From: Lytechinus pictus
Lineage: Eukaryota; Echinodermata; Echinoidea; Temnopleuroida; Toxopneustidae
Assembly: GCF_037042905.1 (NCBI RefSeq)
Contig: NC_087249.1
Span: 50,312,901-50,376,900 of the forward strand
Length of the DNA: 64,000 bases
Direction: 5' to 3'
Shown here: positions 24,524 through 34,100 of the stretch, piece after piece
How positions within the stretch are numbered: the first letter of the stretch is position 1
Layout of the letters: each line of letters starts with the position of its first letter
The notes under the pieces: model-generated
Seen by the model: only the letters and a program-made list of their open reading frames with translations
Databases searched by the model: none
What the model was told of the DNA's origin: nothing
Made by a program: the position numbers and the translations under genes

Positions 24524-26242
24524 ATGCGAGCGCGAAGCGCGAGCAATTTTTTTTTTTTTTGGGGGGGGGGGAATTTTTTCCTAAAATTTGAACAGTCTGC
24601 ATGGGCAATGTTTGTTATCCTGAAAAAGATGTATATGCAACTAAATAATTACTTCGAACGCGAAGTGCGATCAGATGTTAACTGATGGAAAAGGTTAGCC
24701 ATGAATATGTTACATATTTTAACAATCAAATAATGCGAGCGCGAAGCGCGAGCTTAAATCTTTGCCTAAAGAATGGAAATTCTAAGCACTTTTTGTAACT
24801 GAAACATATGCTAGGTAAACAACTAAACTAAACAATTGATGCGAACGCGAAGCGCGAGCGGAAAATTTTGCGATTTAGACCTATAAGAACGAGACACTCT
24901 ATTCATGTTTTGTAAATCATGAAAAGGATGGGTAATTGGGGGCCTTCCTTACACCCGGTCCTCACCTTAATAATGCGAGTGCAAAGTGCAGCCATAAAAT
25001 GTTTTTTTTTATTTGAACTGATCGAGAAGGTACTTGTTAAGGACTGTTTGCACTTAGCCATGAAGACGTTACATATTTCAACAATCAAATAATGCTAGCG
25101 CGAATTGCGAGCTGAAAATTGTTGACATTTCTACAAAAAGAATCGAAAATTTTAATCAATTTTCGTAATCGTGAACAGGGTAGCTATATAACTAACCAAT
25201 TGATGCAAGCGAAGCGCGAGCAGAAAAATTCGAGATTTAGACCTAAAAACGGGACACTCTATTCATGTTTTGTAAATTTTGAAAAAGATGAGTAATAGGG
25301 GATCTTTCTACATTAATAATGCGGGCACAAAGCGCGAGCAGAAAATGTTTGATATTGCGATCTGAAACTGGATGATTTAAATAGAGAACAAGTTGAATAT
25401 ATGAATAAACATGCGCGTGTTTCAGATTTAGACCTAGAATCTAGGCATTCTACACCTCTTTTATCATGAAAATCTGAAAAAGAGTCCATTTCAGCTATAT
25501 ATTTCAAGCACTTTGTAAGAAAATTGTGAGGTGGATATGGATCGCACTTAATAAAGAGCTGATATGTTTCATTGTCATTTGAGTTTTGACATAGGACCGG
25601 GACATCCTTGGGACATGTCATATGAAAATGATGACTATCTTCCTATTCCTCTTGCTAAGCGCGAGATGAAACAAAAGGGACAATTTAATCGTTAAATTAT
25701 TAATATCTTATTTATTAATGCCTAATGAGGGCGAGAAATCTGATGATATTATGGCCTGAAAATTGGACATTTCAAGCGATTTTGTAACTATAAATTAATA
25801 AAATGCATCAGTCAAAATATTTTTTAACCATTAATGCGAGCGCAAATCGCGAGCCAAAATCTTTGATAAACTGTCACGAAAATCAATATTGAGACATACA
25901 TAAATCGCCAATTAAAATGCGAGCGAGTAGCCAGCGCTATCTGATACGTTTTGACAATCAGACTTGATTTTTTTTTTCAAACTAAATGGAATACACAAAA
26001 ATAATAGGTACTTAATAAATCGAAATTTGCGAGCGCTCAGTGCGAGCAGAAAATGTCAATATTCAGACCATGAAGCTGTCACTTTTACAGAGCACTTTTT
26101 AAAAATCAGTTTGTAAATCACACAAATAATGAAAGTTCGATTTCCGAGGTGAAATGTGTAATGTATATTGACTTCCAAACTTGATATTTAAGCTCCATAT
26201 TGAAAAATCACCTGACAGGCAATGCGAGCGCGAAGCGCGAGC
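24524..26242. repeat. Array of about 13 mirror-symmetric GC motifs inside the transposon
   Basis: The core CGAGCGCGAAGCGCGAGC reads the same forwards and backwards on one strand. Good copies start near 24524, 24733, 24839, 25834 and 26222. Degraded copies lie near 24653, 24973, 25092, 25203, 25319, 25652, 25917 and 26027. Steps are often 105-125 bp. The DNA between is AT-rich and loosely related (phrases such as CACTCTATTCATGTTTTGTA recur). Transposase-binding subterminal repeats are a possible role. Confidence 0.8.
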
Positions 26243-26541
26243 GAAAATTTCATATAGTGACATGAAATATTTTTTTTATTTTCCCAGTCTTCCCCTCATC
26301 TTATTTTAGTCACTCTGGAAAATTTGACAAGCCCCCCCCCCCAAAAAAAAAAAAAAGTTTTCACCCAAAATGTAAGGTCATTTAGTCCAAAATACATGTA
26401 TTATTTCGAATGTGAATGATGTATTTTTCTCCATCATAAAAGACCAAAAATAGTAGGGGGGACATTTGATATTGTGTCCCCCCTACTATTTTTGGTAGGG
26501 GGGACACGTCCCCCCTGTCCCCCCTGGGATCTCCGCCCATG

Positions 26542-26835
26542 GCACTGACAACAGTAGGTATAGATGGTGGTCTGGTGAGGTATCCACATCTCCGAAAGAC
26601 GGTACATCTAGGTGGGTATCAAGGTCTCTTATCATCAGAGGGATGGAGACATCTACAGTAGATGGCAAGTTCTTGGATTGGGCACTGTCACCAACAGGTG
26701 GATGGTGGTCTAATGAGGCATCAATTCTCTTGGAGATGGTACATCTAGGTGAGTATCATAGGCTCTTATCATCAGAGGGATGGGAAATGGTACTTTTATG
26801 GGCATCTGAAACCAGCAGGTGCGTTGTGGTCTGAA
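26542..26835. repeat. Higher-order satellite, right part
   Basis: It continues the array across the hAT-like insertion. Units starting ATCATCAGAGGGATGG lie at 26631 and 26769, again a 138-bp step. It ends where the SINE tail begins. Confidence 0.8.
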
Positions 26836-26839
26836 TCTG

Positions 26840-27200
26840 AATAATAATAATAATAATAATAGCCAATTTTTATATAGCGCTTTTCCTAGAATGGCTCAAA
26901 GCGCGTTACAGCTTATTATTACCCCGGTCATTGGATTAATTTCAATCCCGCACGAAAAGTGCACAATTTCCACTCCCTGGGGAGCATTCCTTGCATTCAT
27001 CGCAGCCTCATTATGGCGCTGGCAAATTCAAACATACAATATCTTTCGCATCCTACCGGGTACCCATTTAGCACCTGGGTCGAGAGTGGCAAAGTGTGGA
27101 TTAACGCCTTGCCAAAGGACGCTAGACCGCGGTGGGATTCGAACACACGACCCTCTGTTTTCAAGGCGAGAGTCAGAACCACTACACCACGGCTCTTCCA
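26840..27200 (-). mobile_element. tRNA-derived SINE, minus strand
   Basis: On the minus strand it begins GGAAGAGCCGTGGTGTAG (A-box-like), with GTGTTCGAATCCCACC as the B-box. A body with a CAAAGCGC...TATATAGCGC-like region follows, and it ends in ATTATT repeats at 26840. It differs from the SINEs at 41717 and 44682 in its body, so it is a separate family. Confidence 0.8.
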
Positions 27201-27479
27201 ATGGTTGAATGGTTGAATGAATGGTTGGGTCGGCAAACTGTCGTTGATGGACACATCAGAGACGAGATTAGAATGGAGAAATTTCGTTAAAATACATATG
27301 ATACTGTCATGACTGTAGGTCGGGTTCGATATGCATTACAGACCATGATTTCGACAAACAAAAGCATGGAACAGCGAATAAAACAAAGATATAATCGGCC
27401 ATCCCACATATGACACTGGGGTACTCACTTTTTCTCAACTTAATAAAACAGTAAAAAAATAATTTATCCAGAATTAAAG
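27201..27479. other. Nothing recognised
   Basis: Single-copy-looking AT-rich DNA. No exon is supported. Confidence 0.35.
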
Positions 27480-27835
27480 AAATGTGAGCAGTTTTAACAA
27501 AAATTGACCTTTGACCCTTACATGACATTTGACCCCATCATACACATGGACTCACATGTGGTATTACCCAATGATCCTTTGGATTAAGTGTGATCAAAAA
27601 CTGATGCACAAATTAAAAAAAATGAGAGCAAGTTGAACTAAAACTTCGAAAAAGGATGAACATGACCTCATATGACATTTCGACCCCTAGATGACCTTTG
27701 ACCTCATCATTCTCATAGATTCGCATGTGATATTACCTAAGGATCATATGTAGGGCCTTCCAATTAGTATGAACATATTTCATGCACAAATAAAGAAATG
27801 AGAGCAAGTTGAACAAAAACTTTAGCATTTTTTAA
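27480..27835. repeat. Diverged two-unit repeat with TGACCTTTGACC motifs
   Basis: Two related units (about 27497-27640 and 27660-27825) share TGACCTTTGACC, CATATGACATTT-like, GTGGTATTACC-like and GAGAGCAAGTTGAAC phrases in the same order. On the minus strand 27692-27704 is exactly AGGTCAAAGGTCA, the consensus for DR1-type nuclear-receptor sites. The unit at 27505-27517 differs by one base. Confidence 0.65.
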
Positions 27836-27983
27836 CAAACTAACAGATTAACTTCTTCCTCTTGTTCCTTTTCCTCTTCTTCTATATTTTTCCTATTATT
27901 TTTCATCACATTTTAATTTCCCATTTTATAATATTGTATATTTGTACATTTGTACAATCGAATGAATTTCTACAATTAATTAA

Positions 27984-28245
27984 TTGTTATTACTTAGCCT
28001 TTTCTCAATTCAAGGCTTAAAAGAAAGTATTTCTTCAACTCGCTATAGGGGATCCACGGTCTACAAGCAATGCTTCTTAGTGGATTCCCTATTTCCATAT
28101 ACGCTTAATACTATTTTATACAAACTTTTATTATATAATTATGCTGAGGTTAAATTGATCTTGTACTCATACTTTGATTTGTATCTGTATTTGATTTATA
28201 TTTGTCATGGAAATGAAATAAACTTCTTGAATCCTGAAATTTCTT
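27984..28245 (+). mobile_element. Probable LINE 3' end
   Basis: The stretch ends GAAATAAACTTCTTGAATCC then a TTCTTG repeat. Such an AATAAA-like signal with a short degenerate repeat is common at CR1/L2-type 3' ends. There is no coding part left to confirm it. Confidence 0.4.
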
Positions 28246-28246
28246 G

Positions 28247-28350
28247 AAACACACTTTTGCACAGTGCGCATTTTTGGTACTGTAGAGGGATGGGGTAGGG
28301 AGGAATCTATTTTTTCTTCTTCTTCTTATTCTCTTCTTATTCTTCTCCTC
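28247..28350. repeat. Dispersed repeat shared with 52006
   Basis: AAACACACTTTTGCACAGTG then TTTTTGGTACTGTAGAGGGATGG is found here and at 52006-52081, both followed by TTCTTC-rich DNA. Its family is unknown. Confidence 0.7.
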
Positions 28351-29160
28351 CTCGACTGGCACGAGACTGTGTACTTTTCAGTGAATTGCAGAATTCGGGT
28401 AATGATGCTAAAACGTGAGCAATTTCTTCTGCCTCTAAAGGCAGAGCCTGCATTACTGTGTGTTTTTTTTATAATGCCGGCAACCTTTTATTCTTATGGC
28501 TAGCTCGAGCTGATGATTGCTGCTGCCTGTTGGGGATACAGGTTGTAGAGGTTCACTGAATGTGTTTTCTTTGCTTGGATCACCTCAGGCCTTTAGTACA
28601 ACCATGTAATTCACAGCGACTTCTTCCATTGAAAATATCTAGTCGGTTTATAATATGTTATTTAGAATATAGGCCCGGGGGCGCCGCGGCCCGGGGAATT
28701 AATTTGATTGCATCATATTGCATCATAAGGACCTCCAATTTAATTGTTGTATTAATTAGTGCCATTATCGTTTTATATTGTTCTTTCCTTGGAAAAATAT
28801 TTTTACGCAAATGAACTTGGCAGCGCCATAAATATTAATAGGGAACCCTTTAATTCTCATTCAGAGCGTGGATAAACAGAACCGGGAAGATGATTATTTT
28901 TCATTTTTTATTTGTATATGTAAGTACCATAAAACAGGGAATTTCCCTGTATCAGTTTTCAGTTACAGTTTCCTACCGCAGTACCGATTTCCTAAGGCTG
29001 AAACTTAAGATTTTGGCCAGGGGCGACATTGGGAAGTGAATCCGGCAATCCATGTGAGTTCTGATTTTTATGGAAAAAAATAAGTACTACGAGCATGCCG
29101 TACTTCGACTGCCATTGCTAGCTAGAGTAGTTACTTTGTGAATGTGAGTTTGTCTTGAAT
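28351..29160. other. Nothing recognised; short GC palindrome
   Basis: A GC-rich near-palindrome lies at about 28673-28698 (CCCGGGGGCGCCGCGGCCCGGG-like). Otherwise no gene or family repeat is seen. Confidence 0.4.
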
Positions 29161-29310
29161 AGAGAGACGGAGACGGAGTCTCGGACTAGTCGGAGACACG
29201 AGAGGGAGGAACCGCTGCGCCGCGGCCTGCGCCCACCCATTCCCGCCCGGGCCAAGGGCACCCACCCATGGGTGCATTACTGCCGCCGTGCACGGCAAAA
29301 TCAAGGCACG
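29161..29310. promoter_or_regulatory. CpG-rich island-like block
   Basis: This is the most GC- and CpG-rich 150 bp in its surroundings (GCGCCGCGGCCTGCGCCC). It lies about 1.8 kb upstream of the MS4A-like start codon and could be promoter-associated. No TATA box, initiator or transcript evidence is visible. The overlapping open frames have no recognisable content. Confidence 0.3.
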
Positions 29311-29667
29311 ACGCATGCAACTCTCTCTATGAGTATTAGCTGATCCTTCCACAGAATTTTGAGATTCCTGGAGTCCAGATAAAACACTTTCATGCGATTG
29401 CACAAAATACATGAGTCATGATTGTTACGAAATATTGATTTGAAACTAATTAAATTGTTCAATTTCACTTAACGGTACCGATCGATATGAACATTTCATA
29501 TGAAGTCCATTTGGTGAGTTATATGAGCACTCAGTTCCCCTCTGTTCCTCGTCTTTTCTTGCTCTTGATGTCGCTGCCTATCGTAGATCCGTGATAACAT
29601 CAATTTTGGCCTAAAGAGGGCGCGATTTATTCATATCAAAGACATGACAAGGGAAAGACGATGATGT

Positions 29668-29898
29668 TTTTTTATATTTTGACATATACTTCTTCATCAT
29701 GGAGTTTTGAACCGCCGGCCATATATGTATACTAGTATAAGAGACACATGTAGACCCCTACAAACCGATTTCACCCTTTAACTATGGATTTCCTAGGGAA
29801 ATCCATCTTTGTGTACATGTGTCTCTTATACATATATGGCCGGCGGTTCAAGGCTCCATGTCTGAAGAAATATATGTCAAAATTTTAAAAAATATTAG
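29668..29898. mobile_element. 230-bp foldback element
   Basis: Arms around GAACCGCCGGCCATATATG (29710) and its complement (about 29834) extend to about 29668 and 29898. The centre is GGATTTCCTAGGGAAATCC, itself nearly palindromic. It is non-coding and MITE-like. Confidence 0.8.
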
Positions 29899-30544
29899 AC
29901 ATGGAGTCCTCAAGGCTAGCAAAGACTAGGCACCTAAACTATCTTACACGCAAATCGACGCAAAGCATTATGCGAAATCCGTAAAGTGTCCAATCTTCAT
30001 TGTATAGACTTTGGTAGACCGCATTGACGTTCGTTAAAGCTTGTACTGCTGGTTTCGTTCCAGGTACGTAGATTTTTTCTATTTTTTAAAATTAGTTATC
30101 GTTTTAAGTTATTTGCAAAAAAGTGTTATCATCGCCAATAATAATCTTGAATTATGTTTTAAAGGTATTTCATTTATTGGTGCCCATAATTAGTTAAGTA
30201 ATCATTAGAATCGCGCATTCAAAGAATTTAGACACAGTTACAAAATTACCGAGGAGCTGAATCAAGGTTGTGAAATTTATTAGCGCCACCAACGAGCTTC
30301 CTTGTATTTCCGTAGAAGAGACATGCGAAGTCTTTTTTCCAGGCCGAGGTAAGCAAATTTGCTCTTTTTTGTATGATTTCGATTTTCAAATTTAATTTTG
30401 ATTTTAATTTAAAATTATGATTGTATTGCTACTTACCGGAAAGAGCCCCGATGAGTAGCGAGAAGGAGTTTCAGCAAATATTACTTCTGCAATGAAGCGA
30501 TGTTTGTCGACTACTTAGAATTCCAGGGTCAAATGCAGTACGGT
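29899..30544 (+). other. Possible 5' non-coding exons of the MS4A-like gene
   Basis: Two donor-like sites are present: CCAG then GTACGT (break after 30063) and GCCGAG then GTAAGC (break after 30348). Either could end a 5' UTR exon spliced to the acceptor at 30989-30990. This is only inference from splice-site sequence. Confidence 0.25.
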
Positions 30545-30577
30545 GTACGAGGTTAGTATAGCATACTAACCTCGTAC
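30545..30577. repeat. Perfect 15-bp palindrome with 3-bp loop
   Basis: GTACGAGGTTAGTAT, AGC, then its exact complement. The ATACTAACCTCG core also occurs at 55088-55112 and as an inverted pair at 57004-57088. Confidence 0.85.
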
Positions 30578-30764
30578 TAGTGTGAGTGGCCTGCGCCATG
30601 CACCCGGCTTGGACCGGGGCACTCGGCACGTAGCCGTTTCGTTGCATCGGTGATTGATTATGCGGATACTGTTTGCTCGGGCCAAATGCAAGGCACAGGC
30701 CAGAAATCAAAATTTGTTATGAATCAGTGACAGTGGGTTTGAATTTGTTTATGCAGATTTCAAG

Positions 30765-30892
30765 TATTGATGGCAGCCGTCTGTTTCGAGGAGTTTTGGC
30801 ATTTCAAAAAAAAATTAATTTCTCCTCGTACACAGACAGCTCGTGATCGTGTAGACAGCTCAGCTGGCAGCCGTCTGTTTCGAGGAGGTTTT
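30765..30892. repeat. Small cluster of GCAGCCGTCTGTTTCGAGGAG repeats
   Basis: GGCAGCCGTCTGTTTCGAGG occurs at about 30772 and 30866 in direct orientation, and an inverted relative (CTCCTCG...ACAGAC) lies between them. This is a small hairpin-forming repeat upstream of the first coding exon. Confidence 0.6.
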
Positions 30893-30990
30893 AAACATGT
30901 TTAAAAAATCTTGTATTATCACACAACTGTTTTGCAAGATGACTGATGTAGACCCCAATTTCCCTTTCTATATTTTTCTCTTTTTTATAG

Positions 30991-31103
30991 AGTAGACAGC
31001 ATTAAAGATGGTGAATTCCAGATCCAGCAACAGCACATCTCCGGATGAAAGTCCAGATGACGGCAGCACAGCCTATCGTGGTTGCGTCTCAAAGAGCATT
31101 AAC
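30991..31103 (+). CDS. MS4A-like exon 1 (coding from 31008)
   Basis: An acceptor-like TTTTTTATAG ends at 30990, so this is probably not the first exon of the transcript. The ATG at 31008 opens MVNSRSSNSTSPDESPDD, ending SKSIN at the donor GTAAAA (31104). Phase 0. Confidence 0.7.
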
Positions 31104-34100
31104 GTAAAACACTACTAGTCTACATTCATTTATTTTTATTTTTTAAATTTCTAGGAAATTAATTATTTTATGATTTTCATGATATCTTGCATTTTGACAT
31201 ATAGGTGCCCTTTTTTGGCTTTGCCCCAAAACAAAAATATGTTCCGCCGCGCCCGAAGATATACAGTATACTAAGATAGAGATGTTCACTGTTTAGAGTG
31301 TCTGCAGGAAAGACAGATTATTTGAGAAAGAGATGTAATTGATATAGGGCCAAGCCGGAATATGAATAAGTAGAAATGGACAGCTGAAAGAATTAGCTGA
31401 AATTTTTGCTGAGTTAGGGTGACCAATATTGCTCAAAATTTGATATTCCATTTTTAGGTATTATTTGATACATAGAAGCAATGTGTACTAGCAGTTTTGA
31501 TATATATTACCCTCTTCGTCAGATTCTCACTTTCATAATGAACATGTATGCACTACTCCTCTCCCTTCTGTACATGGAACATTCCAGGAATAATTTCCAA
31601 ATTGAAGGCCTACATTGCCATTGTTGCATATGAAACATAAAAAAAATTGTAAATGACTTATAAATATCCCCTATACAACAACTAATCCAAATTATTTTTT
31701 TATTTCTTAAATTCAATTTTTAAGAGCAATCAGTACCTCAGCTACAAACTGATATATATTTATTTGTTAAACTTCTGCCCAGATAATAATTTAATGGAGA
31801 AGAATTGCAGGTGTAGATTTTATAGAATTAAGTAAAGACGGGATTCACTCAGTCATGAGGCAGACAAAGTCCACAGCACTTGCCTATCAATAACTGGGTA
31901 GTTTGAAAAACTAGTTTCACGATATTAATGCTTCTTGGCTGTTGAGTTGAGCTGAATGGTCGCATTCGCTGAAGAAGTACAGTTAACATTATGCATATCT
32001 TTGCTCAAACAGCAGATCCTGCTAGAATTGACTTCAGGTGGGTGTTTCATAAAGCTCTTCGTAAGTTAAGAGTGACTTTAAGAACGACTGGTGAACCTTT
32101 CTTACGCGCTTAACCATCGCCAATTAATATACCAATTATCACAAGAAAGGATCACCAGTCGTTCTTAAAGCCGCTCTTACAAACAGCTTTATGAAACACC
32201 CACAAGGACTTTTGCGACCAGATAAATCTGTTTGACTTGATTAACATGTTCGGAATAATCTGATCTCAAAAGTTGTTCGACTTGTGTGATTATTTGACTT
32301 ATGGAAGGTCAACTTAGGCAGTGTTACCTATATTTTGAATTATTCTTTTTTGTTGTTGTTGCGTTCAAGTACTTTATTAGGTTGTTGATAAATTGAAAAC
32401 TCCATTAAAAGTCAATTCTATTATCTCTTGCCTTTCAGGTAACGGGTGTATTGCACATCGTTGCTGGAGCTCTGTGTATCGTATTTGGTATTTCTGCCAT
32501 CATTCTCAAAGCCTTTGTCTCATACCTTGGCATTCCTATTTGGGTAGGGTTGGTGGTAAGTCTACAAAGATAATGAAAATGTGGATTCAGATTTTTTTTA
32601 ATGATCTGTTGAAAATTGTTTATTTTTTAATTGAATCAAATTTAAATGTACATGTAGGCCTATATGTTGGACATGTAACACTATTCTTTGACATAAAACA
32701 TCTGGGTCACGTAACACAAAGGGTAGTGATTAATTGTACGCTTGATTTCCACAATTGATTGTACATTGTAGTCAATGGAATCAATCGTAGAAAAATGTTC
32801 TACGATCATTGCTAAGCTTTGTGTTACGGGCCCCTGATGTTAGATATCATAGATGATACACAAGCATTTCTAGATTGATTAAGTATTTTAAGTACCGGTA
32901 ATTTTTTTACACTTTGTGTAGTCAACTCAGGACTGCTTCCACTTAAAAGGATATTTCCCGAATTCTGGAAAATCTAGAAATCCAATTTAACCAATAACAA
33001 GTTTCAATATTCATGTTATTTTACAGAATTATTTGCTTCATTATGTAGCACAAAAATGTTCTGCTCAGGCTCCGCACTTGCATAGGTGAGTGTGTCCATA
33101 TATTAGGTAGTGTGCGTGAACCAAAATAGGTCCTAAATTCTGTGATTTTTGGTCAGTATACCTAGTTCAGGCTCATTGTAGTACTGTACTGTCCAATTTT
33201 TTGTTTGAAATCAAACTTAAAGTGGTACTTCAGGCTGAAAATAATATGATTTGAACCAATAAACAAAAAATCAGACTAAAAAAACTGAAAATTTCATCAA
33301 AGTCGGACAAGGAATAGCAAAGTTATGACATTTCAAAGATTTGCGCTATTTCGGTAAAACAGTTCTATGTACGTCTTCATGAATATTCAGTGAGCAAACT
33401 GATGATCGTATCCCCAATTGTTCTTTTGTGTTTTGTTATATGAAATAATGTTTATTCAAATTTCATCCTTAAGAATCAATAGGCCTAAAATTTGATTGGC
33501 AAGTGATTTATTGCATGAGATATTCATTACTGCAACTTATTTTATTATGAAATATTTATGATTTGTTTAATAACACAAGAAAAGGAAAGTGGGGATGTGA
33601 CATCATCAGCCCACCTTATGAATATTCATGATGCAGTGCATATTACTGTTTAAACAAAATATTGCCAAATTTAAAATTCAATAACTCCATTATTTGTTAA
33701 CAGATTTTTTGATGTTATTTTCAGGATTTTGCTCGTAGAATTTTACTCTGTTTATTGAGATATAATTATATTCAGCCCGGAGTACCCCTTTAAGAGATTC
33801 AGGAAATGCTACTGAATTTGTGGAAATTTGGCAAGATTTCAGGTTCAGGGAATTTGTTTTTGAGCTGGTTCAGGCTTTTTTCAATCCAATCAGTCCCATT
33901 ATTTTGATTGATATCTAGCCATCCTCCAATTAATTTTTCAGATCTTCATAGTAACTGGTTCATTTGGTGTGGCTAATTACTACAAGCCTGCGAGCAAGAA
34001 AATTGTAAGTTCTCCATTTTTCACTCTTGGGCAATTCCATAAAATATGTACATCCAACCCCCTATATGTGGGACCTTCATGAATTTTTTTGTTCTTTCAA

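Larger units (their letters stand above)
24020..26541. mobile_element. hAT-like non-autonomous DNA transposon, 2.52 kb
   Basis: The ends are inverted (CATGGGCGGAAATC at 24020; complement of CATGGGCGGAGATC ending 26541). They are flanked by an 8-bp direct repeat, GCACTGAC (24012-24019 and 26542-26549). Removing the element plus one copy of the repeat restores the surrounding satellite at 140 bp against the 138-bp step, which confirms the boundaries. An 8-bp target duplication is typical of the hAT superfamily. The interior has no transposase frame; it holds a nested SINE (24227-24492) and an array of GC-rich mirror motifs (24524-26242). The subterminal parts are rich in G-runs and C-runs. Confidence 0.8.

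Noticed and set aside
24524-26242. Evenly spaced GC repeats resembling a CRISPR array
   Set aside because: The repeats are degenerate, the spacers are loosely related to one another and far longer than CRISPR spacers, no cas genes are present, and the surroundings are animal DNA inside a transposon.
29131-29412. 93-codon minus-strand frame in the CpG-rich block
   Set aside because: High GC lengthens chance open frames; no domain or start context is seen.
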